This document shows, piece by piece, positions 59,542 to 64,000 of a stretch of 64,000 nucleotides of DNA. The position numbers and the translations under genes are program-made. The stretch is taken from contig NZ_JAINRC010000006.1 in the NCBI RefSeq assembly GCF_020400655.1, positions 124,001 through 188,000 on the forward strand, in the 5' to 3' direction. Below the pieces are notes generated by a model. The model was not told the origin of the DNA and ran no database searches. It saw only the letters and a list, made by a program, of their open reading frames with translations. Every line of letters starts with the position of its first letter. Position 1 is the first letter of the stretch. This DNA is from Streptomyces spinosus. Its GTDB lineage: Bacteria > Actinomycetota > Actinomycetes > Streptomycetales > Streptomycetaceae.

Positions 59542-60891
59542 GTGTCGCAGCCCGAGTCGATGGGCTCCCGTATCCGCCGTCTCCGGCGCGCGGCGGGCTT
59601 GTCACAGGAAGCCCTCGCCCAGCCCATGCTGTCCACCAGCTACATCTCGCTGCTGGAAGCGGGCAAGCGCATCCCCTCCGACGAAGTGCTCCAGCAGATC
59701 GCCGAACGGCTCGGCTCCACGGTGGAATACCTCCGCGGAACCCCCGCCCTGCCCGACACGAGTCCCCTCGAAGTGGAACTCCACTACGCGGACCTCGCGT
59801 TGCGCAACGGCGACGCCGCTGAGGCCCTGAAGGCGTTCGAGCAACTGCGGCAGCGGCTCTCCCCCACCGACCGCTGGGTGCAGTGGTCCCAGGCGGCGCT
59901 GGGGGCCGCCCGGTGTCTGGAGCATCTCGGCCGGCTCGAGGAAGCCGTGACCCGCCTGGAGGAGCTGCGGACGCAGTCCGCCGGCCGGGAGCTCCTGCTC
60001 GACCAGCGGCTGACGCTGGTGATGTCGCTCTGCCGCTGCTACCGCGAACTCGGGGACCTCTCGCACGCCATCGAGACGGCCGAGAGCACCATTGCCGAGG
60101 TGGAGGCGCTCGGTCTGCCGCCCACGTCCGCCTTCATAGAGCTGCTCTCCACTCTGATCGGCGTCTACACCGAGCGGGGCGACCTGCACCGGGCCTCCTA
60201 CCTCGCCTCCCGGGTGATCGACCAGGCCGAACTGATCAGCGACCGCAAGGCGCTGGGTGCCGCGTACTGGAACGCCAGTGTGGTGCTGCACCGGCAGGGG
60301 CGGTCCGCCGAAGCGCTCGCCCTGATCACCAAAGCGGTGGCGATCTACTCCGAGGGCGACGACGAGCGTGCGCTGGCCCGCATCCGCAACGCCTATGCCA
60401 CGGTGCTCCTCCAGTCCGGTCCCGACGATCCCACGACGGAGACCGCCAAATCGCTGTTGGAGCAGAGCATCAGCGTGCTGACCTCGCTCGGGAGCAACAT
60501 CGACATCGCCTACGCCGAGACCGCGCTGGCGCGGGCCGAGGTGATGCTGGACAACATCGACAGTGCCGTCTCCCACGCGACGCGCGCACTGGCGGTCCTC
60601 GGGCCCGAACACCGTCTGGAGAGCGCCCGCGTGCATCTGGTGCTGGGAGCGGCCCACCTGAGGCGAGGCGATCGCGAGGCGGCCCAGTCCGAGTGCGAGC
60701 GCGGCGCTCTCCTGCTGGAAGCCTCGGAGGCCGGCCGCCAGGCGGCGTTCGCCTGGTCGGAGCTGGCCGACATCCTGGAAGCCAGCGGGGAGAGCGAACG
60801 TGCGCTGTGGGCTTACCGCCAGAGCGTGCGCCTGCTGGGCTACCGCAGCCCGCTCGCACCGGTCCTGGAGCGTCCGGCCAAGAAGCCGTGA
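59542..60891 (+). CDS. XRE-type regulator with TPR domain (RRNPP-like architecture)
   Basis: A 449-residue regulator. GTG 59542 follows AAGGAGGA. The N-terminal XRE helix-turn-helix is MGSRIRRLRRAAGLSQEALA, then STSYISLLEAGKRIPSDEVL. About 370 residues of TPR-like helical repeats follow (for example VELHYADLALRNGDAAEALK, LSHAIETAESTIAEVEAL and SAEALALITKAVAIYSEGDD). HTH plus TPR is the layout of peptide-sensing RRNPP regulators, though many Streptomyces homologues have no known ligand. A short secreted-looking peptide is encoded convergently at 60955-61110. Confidence 0.88.
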   Translation: MSQPESMGSRIRRLRRAAGLSQEALAQPMLSTSYISLLEAGKRIPSDEVLQQIAERLGSTVEYLRGTPALPDTSPLEVELHYADLALRNGDAAEALKAFEQLRQRLSPTDRWVQWSQAALGAARCLEHLGRLEEAVTRLEELRTQSAGRELLLDQRLTLVMSLCRCYRELGDLSHAIETAESTIAEVEALGLPPTSAFIELLSTLIGVYTERGDLHRASYLASRVIDQAELISDRKALGAAYWNASVVLHRQGRSAEALALITKAVAIYSEGDDERALARIRNAYATVLLQSGPDDPTTETAKSLLEQSISVLTSLGSNIDIAYAETALARAEVMLDNIDSAVSHATRALAVLGPEHRLESARVHLVLGAAHLRRGDREAAQSECERGALLLEASEAGRQAAFAWSELADILEASGESERALWAYRQSVRLLGYRSPLAPVLERPAKKP

Positions 60892-60954
60892 CGCGGGGAG
60901 CGGGAGCCGTCCTCGACCGAAAGGCGCGGTTCCCGCCGCGGCATCGGCCATGGT

Positions 60955-61110
60955 TCAGCAGCACAGAGGCAGGTCGGGGCCGCTCGTGAGAGGCAGATCG
61001 GTGGACACCGATCTCTGTACGCCGTCCAGCAGAGCCGCGTCCAGCGTCGCCGACACCCCGGCCAGGGCCATCGTCGCGACCAGAAAAGCAGTCGTCACCA
61101 TGCGAATCAT
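60955..61110 (-). CDS. Small secreted-looking peptide with C-terminal LCC
   Basis: A 51-residue open frame from ATG 61110, preceded by AGGAGAG. It begins MIRMVTTAFLVATMALAGVS, an N-terminal signal-like hydrophobic segment with a short basic n-region and a plausible cleavage site at VSA. The mature part is short and ends SGPDLPLCC, with two terminal cysteines. It is convergent with the XRE-TPR gene, 63 bases beyond its stop. The form is that of a signalling pro-peptide, but no family is recognised. Confidence 0.55.
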   Translation of the reverse strand: MIRMVTTAFLVATMALAGVSATLDAALLDGVQRSVSTDLPLTSGPDLPLCC

Positions 61111-61333
61111 GAGTCTCTCCTACGTGCTGGAAGATCGGTGAGCGCCTCGTCCGGGCCGGGATCCGCGACAGCGCGGCCTCGCGTACGGTGTGTCGGGTCG
61201 TGTCCGGTACCGGGTGCGCGCGTCGAGGCACTCGTCGCCCAGCCGGCGGGGGCGCCGCACCCGGTCGACGCCGCGGGAGGCACGTACGGATGACCGTCGT
61301 CGGCCGGGGCTCGACCACATCGACGGGCGGGGA

Positions 61334-61534
61334 TCAGCCCCAGCCGATGGGGTCGTCCGTCCCGCCGGTGCCGGGACCGTCGGCCCGCACGGTGACGGTG
61401 TGCTGCGGAGCGGTGTGCTGCGGGTGGGCACCCCTCTCGGCGGCGGCCGCGCCGAAGACGGCGGTGAGCGCGAGGATACCGAGGGTGGCGGCCTTCAGAA
61501 CCTTCTTGACGCCAAGCGCGACGACGCTGGTCAT
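61334..61534 (-). CDS. Small secreted-looking peptide downstream of the SARP gene
   Basis: A 66-residue open frame from ATG 61534, preceded by AAAGGGAAG. It begins MTSVVALGVKKVLKAATLGI, and the hydrophobic stretch ends AVFGAAAAE, a good signal peptide. The exported part is about 30 residues with a HPQHTAPQHTVTV segment and ends TGGTDDPIGWG. It lies 156 bases downstream of the SARP gene in the same orientation. It is probably a secreted signalling or accessory peptide. No family is recognised. Confidence 0.6.
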   Translation of the reverse strand: MTSVVALGVKKVLKAATLGILALTAVFGAAAAERGAHPQHTAPQHTVTVRADGPGTGGTDDPIGWG

Positions 61535-61690
61535 GACGGCTTCCCTTTCTCTTTCCTTTGTCCCTGCCGGGCTTCCTGGAAAGAAATTAGGAGTCGCTGT
61601 AATCACCCCCCTTTGACGCTGCTATCCCCGCTCGATAGCGGAGCGCGTGGCTCCTTGACGCCCGGGGATGCCGGCCGTGGAGCCGTCCCC

Positions 61691-64000
61691 TCAGTGACCT
61701 GCCACCGGTTCCATCCGAGCGCCGACGACCGTGCGCGCCAGCAGTCGCTCGGCCCGCTCGCTCTCCGCGGCCATACCGGCGGTGCGCAGCACGTCGACGG
61801 CATGTCCCAGCAGGACCTCCGCCTGCGCGGTCCGGCCGTCCCGCAGCAACAGGTCGGCCAGATCCACGCGCACCGAGGCCGCGCCGGGCTGGTCCAGTAT
61901 GTGTTCCCGGACGGTGATGGCCCTCTCGAAGAACGACGACGCCTCCGCCGACTGGTCCATGCGCGCGTGGACCCGCCCGAGGTCGTGCAGGAGATGCCCC
62001 TCCCCGATCACGTCACCGTCGCCGGTGACGACGCGCAGGACGTCCTCGAAGACCCGCAGGGCGTCGGCGACCTTCCCGCGCCGCAGGTGCAGGTGTCCCA
62101 TCTGCCACAGCGCGCGGGCACGACCGGTCTTGGACACGGTCTCGGTCCAGATCGCCAGCACTTCCCGCAGATCGGCCTCCGCCTGCTCCAGATCGTCCCG
62201 CTGGAGCAGGATGCCCGCTCTGAGCACGAGCACGGACGCGCGGCGCCACGCCTGCCCGGTCGCGTCGAAGTCCTGGCAGGCCTGGTCGAAGTACTTCATC
62301 GCCTCTTCGTCGCGGCCCACCAGCTTCTCGATCAGGCCGAGGTTCCGGCGGCACATACCTCTTCCCGTGCTGTCCGCCTGTGCCTCGAAGATCTCCAGGG
62401 CGGACGTCAACGACCTGCGGGCCTCGGGCAGTTGCCGACGATTGATGTGCAGGACCCCGAGCGAGAACAACAACGCGGCCTGGCCTCGGGCGTTGCCCGC
62501 CCGGCGGACCGCGGTCAGCGCCTTGCGGTGCGTCCGGGCCCAGTGGTCCAGGTAGCCCCGTGCCTCGTAGAACGGGGCGAGGTTGACGGCGATCTCCCAC
62601 GCGTACTCGTCCTCGCCCTGCTGCGCCAGGTCTTCCACCACCAGGCTGAGGTTCTCCCGCTCGCTCTCGATCCAGTCCATCGGTTCGGCGAGGAGGGCCA
62701 GGGCGTGGCTCTCCGGCACGTTCCAGCGCGGCGCCGATCCGGTCAGGGCGTCATGCCCGAAGTGACCGCGATGGGCCCGCGTCACCAGGGAGAGCCAGGC
62801 ACCGCCCATCCGACGGAGCGCGGACCGCCTTTCCGTCCCGTCCGACTCGGCGTCCAGCCGGTCCCGCGCGAACAGCCGGACGATGTCGTGGAAGCCGTAA
62901 CGCAGCTCGCCGGCGGACTCGATCCCGGCCACGTCGAGCATCTGGACGTCGACCAGCTGCTCCATCAGGTCGGAGGGGAAAGGGTGGGGATCGTCCAGGA
63001 GCGCACCACCCATCCAACTCGGAAAAGTCGATCCCTTGGCCAGACTCAGCAGGCGCAGGAGTTTCCGGCCCTCTTGCGTGAGCCCGTCGTAGGTGAGGGA
63101 GAGGCTGGCCCGGACGGTCATCTCGCCGTGGGCGAGTTCGTCGAGCCGACGGCGCTCGTCCGCGAGGCGCTGCACCATCGACGCCAGCGTCCAGTGCGGC
63201 CGGGCCGCCAGGCGGGCCGCCACGATGCGCAGGGCGAGAGGGAGTCCGCCCACGGCGCGGACAAGTGCCTTGGCCGCCTCCAGTTCGCCCCGTACGCGTC
63301 CTTGGCCGATGACGTTCTCCAGGAGTTCCAGCGACTGCTGCTGCTCCAGGATGTCCAGCGGGACGCGGTGGGCGCCGGGCAGCGCGGTGAGCCGGGCCCT
63401 GCTGGTGACGAGCACACCGCAGGAACTGTTGCCCGGCAGCAGGGGCAGGATCTGCTCCTCGCTCGCGGCGTCGTCCAGGACCACGAGGATCCGTCTGGTC
63501 GCCAGCAGGGTGCGGTAGACCTCCGCCCGCTCCTCCAGGGATTCGGGAATCGCCGGTCCCGGCAGACCCAGCGCGCGCAGGAAACGGCCCAGAACCTCGC
63601 GGGAACTGACCGGATCGGCGCGTCCGCCGCGCAGCCGGCAGAACAACTGCCCGTCGGGGAAGTGGGTCTCGGACAGCCGGTGCGCGATCCTGTTGGCGAA
63701 CGTGCTCTTTCCGACGCCGGGACGGCCCGACACCACGACGATGCCCAGGGCCCGGCGCCGTGACGCATCCGTCAGGACGCTCTCGGCGTCGGCGATCAGG
63801 CTGTCGTGGCCAACGAAGTCCGCCGTGTCGACCGGCAGTTGCCTCGGCGTCGCGCTGGTCGACGACGTTTCGGCGGGGTCGGCCGCATCGTCGGGCCGAG
63901 GGGGTGCGGGAGGTGCGGAGGCGGTCCCGGCGCTCGTCGGCAACCGCAGAGAGGGCTCGTCGGTGAGGATGGCCTGCTCCAGCCGGCGCAGGTCCTGGCC
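61691..64000 (-). CDS. SARP-family regulator (BTAD end, NB-ARC, TPR), N-terminus beyond window
   Basis: The frame is open to the right edge, giving 769 visible residues. The first visible codons read GQDLRRLEQAILTDEPSLRL, the characteristic end of a bacterial transcriptional activator domain, so the TTG at 63943 is not the true start. A disordered linker is followed by an NB-ARC ATPase: VGHDSLIADAE, P-loop SGRPGVGKST, ILVVLDDAAS, VTSRARLTAL and GGLPLAL. TPR repeats follow (for example ARGQAALLFSLGVLHINRRQ). This is the AfsR-like large SARP layout. As the right-flank regulator it is a likely activator of the cluster. Confidence 0.93.
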   Translation of the reverse strand, partial: GQDLRRLEQAILTDEPSLRLPTSAGTASAPPAPPRPDDAADPAETSSTSATPRQLPVDTADFVGHDSLIADAESVLTDASRRRALGIVVVSGRPGVGKSTFANRIAHRLSETHFPDGQLFCRLRGGRADPVSSREVLGRFLRALGLPGPAIPESLEERAEVYRTLLATRRILVVLDDAASEEQILPLLPGNSSCGVLVTSRARLTALPGAHRVPLDILEQQQSLELLENVIGQGRVRGELEAAKALVRAVGGLPLALRIVAARLAARPHWTLASMVQRLADERRRLDELAHGEMTVRASLSLTYDGLTQEGRKLLRLLSLAKGSTFPSWMGGALLDDPHPFPSDLMEQLVDVQMLDVAGIESAGELRYGFHDIVRLFARDRLDAESDGTERRSALRRMGGAWLSLVTRAHRGHFGHDALTGSAPRWNVPESHALALLAEPMDWIESERENLSLVVEDLAQQGEDEYAWEIAVNLAPFYEARGYLDHWARTHRKALTAVRRAGNARGQAALLFSLGVLHINRRQLPEARRSLTSALEIFEAQADSTGRGMCRRNLGLIEKLVGRDEEAMKYFDQACQDFDATGQAWRRASVLVLRAGILLQRDDLEQAEADLREVLAIWTETVSKTGRARALWQMGHLHLRRGKVADALRVFEDVLRVVTGDGDVIGEGHLLHDLGRVHARMDQSAEASSFFERAITVREHILDQPGAASVRVDLADLLLRDGRTAQAEVLLGHAVDVLRTAGMAAESERAERLLARTVVGARMEPVAGH

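Noticed and set aside
63941..63943. TTG at 63943 as start of the NB-ARC/TPR gene
   Set aside because: Upstream in-frame codons encode recognisable activator-domain sequence up to the window edge.
1..64000. tRNA, rRNA, CRISPR arrays, insertion sequences
   Set aside because: None could be recognised by reading the sequence; no transposase, integrase or regular spacer-repeat pattern is present.

Overview
The window is high-GC DNA (about 72-73% by eye) with GTG/TTG starts, ATGA/GTGA stop-start overlaps, large LuxR-type ATPase regulators, a SARP-type regulator and a Tap/Tpg-like gene pair. All of this points to Streptomyces or a very close actinomycete. No rRNA, tRNA, CRISPR array or insertion sequence was seen.

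Positions 1-26000 are mostly ordinary chromosomal genes. They comprise a partial unknown gene, a secreted M4 metalloprotease, a TrmB/LuxR-like regulator, a membrane protein, a five-gene branched-chain-amino-acid-type ABC transporter operon with a PucR-type regulator, a large LuxR-type ATPase (LAL) regulator, and a secreted cutinase/PETase-like hydrolase. After these come an LCMT-type methyltransferase, a Na+/Ca2+ exchanger, an L,D-transpeptidase, a second copy of the TrmB/LuxR-like regulator, and a three-gene unit (XRE regulator, Tap-like, Tpg-like) related to linear-replicon end replication. Several strong intrinsic-terminator hairpins separate these units.

Positions 26073-29193 hold crotonyl-CoA carboxylase/reductase and a double-length 3-hydroxyacyl-CoA dehydrogenase, which together can supply butyryl- or ethylmalonyl-CoA. 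A second LAL regulator (29224-31815) follows.

Positions 31941 to the right edge look like an unusual, apparently undescribed biosynthetic gene cluster. At its centre is a 39-residue precursor peptide (49574-49693) with a textbook double-glycine leader and an 11-residue core (SSTGVLVPSTC). It is followed by a stable hairpin, a stand-alone condensation-domain protein that has lost its catalytic HH pair, and a C39-peptidase ABC exporter. To the left is a ten-gene minus-strand operon: AMP-ligase, PLP decarboxylase, acyl-CoA dehydrogenase, nucleotidyltransferase, asparagine-synthase-like amidotransferase, histidine phosphatase, PhyH-type dioxygenase, split transketolase and NTP_transf_5 nucleotidyltransferase. 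Between them lie HAD and NUDIX hydrolases. To the right is a plus-strand operon: a small Cys-containing ORF, PHP phosphatase, inositol-phosphate synthase, acyl carrier protein, archaeal-type SAM synthetase, an NDK-like protein, SDR, two HPr-kinase-like proteins, a P-loop kinase and an APH-type kinase.

The simplest reading is a RiPP system in which the peptide is exported and trimmed by the C39 transporter, while an inositol- or sugar-phosphate-derived group and an amino-acid-derived amine are made and attached by the surrounding phosphotransfer, ligase, decarboxylase and carrier enzymes. Three regulators with ligand- or peptide-sensing architecture sit at the edges: the LAL, an XRE-TPR protein and a SARP with NB-ARC and TPR regions. 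Two short secreted-looking peptides lie beside the last two. The product is not predictable from sequence alone.
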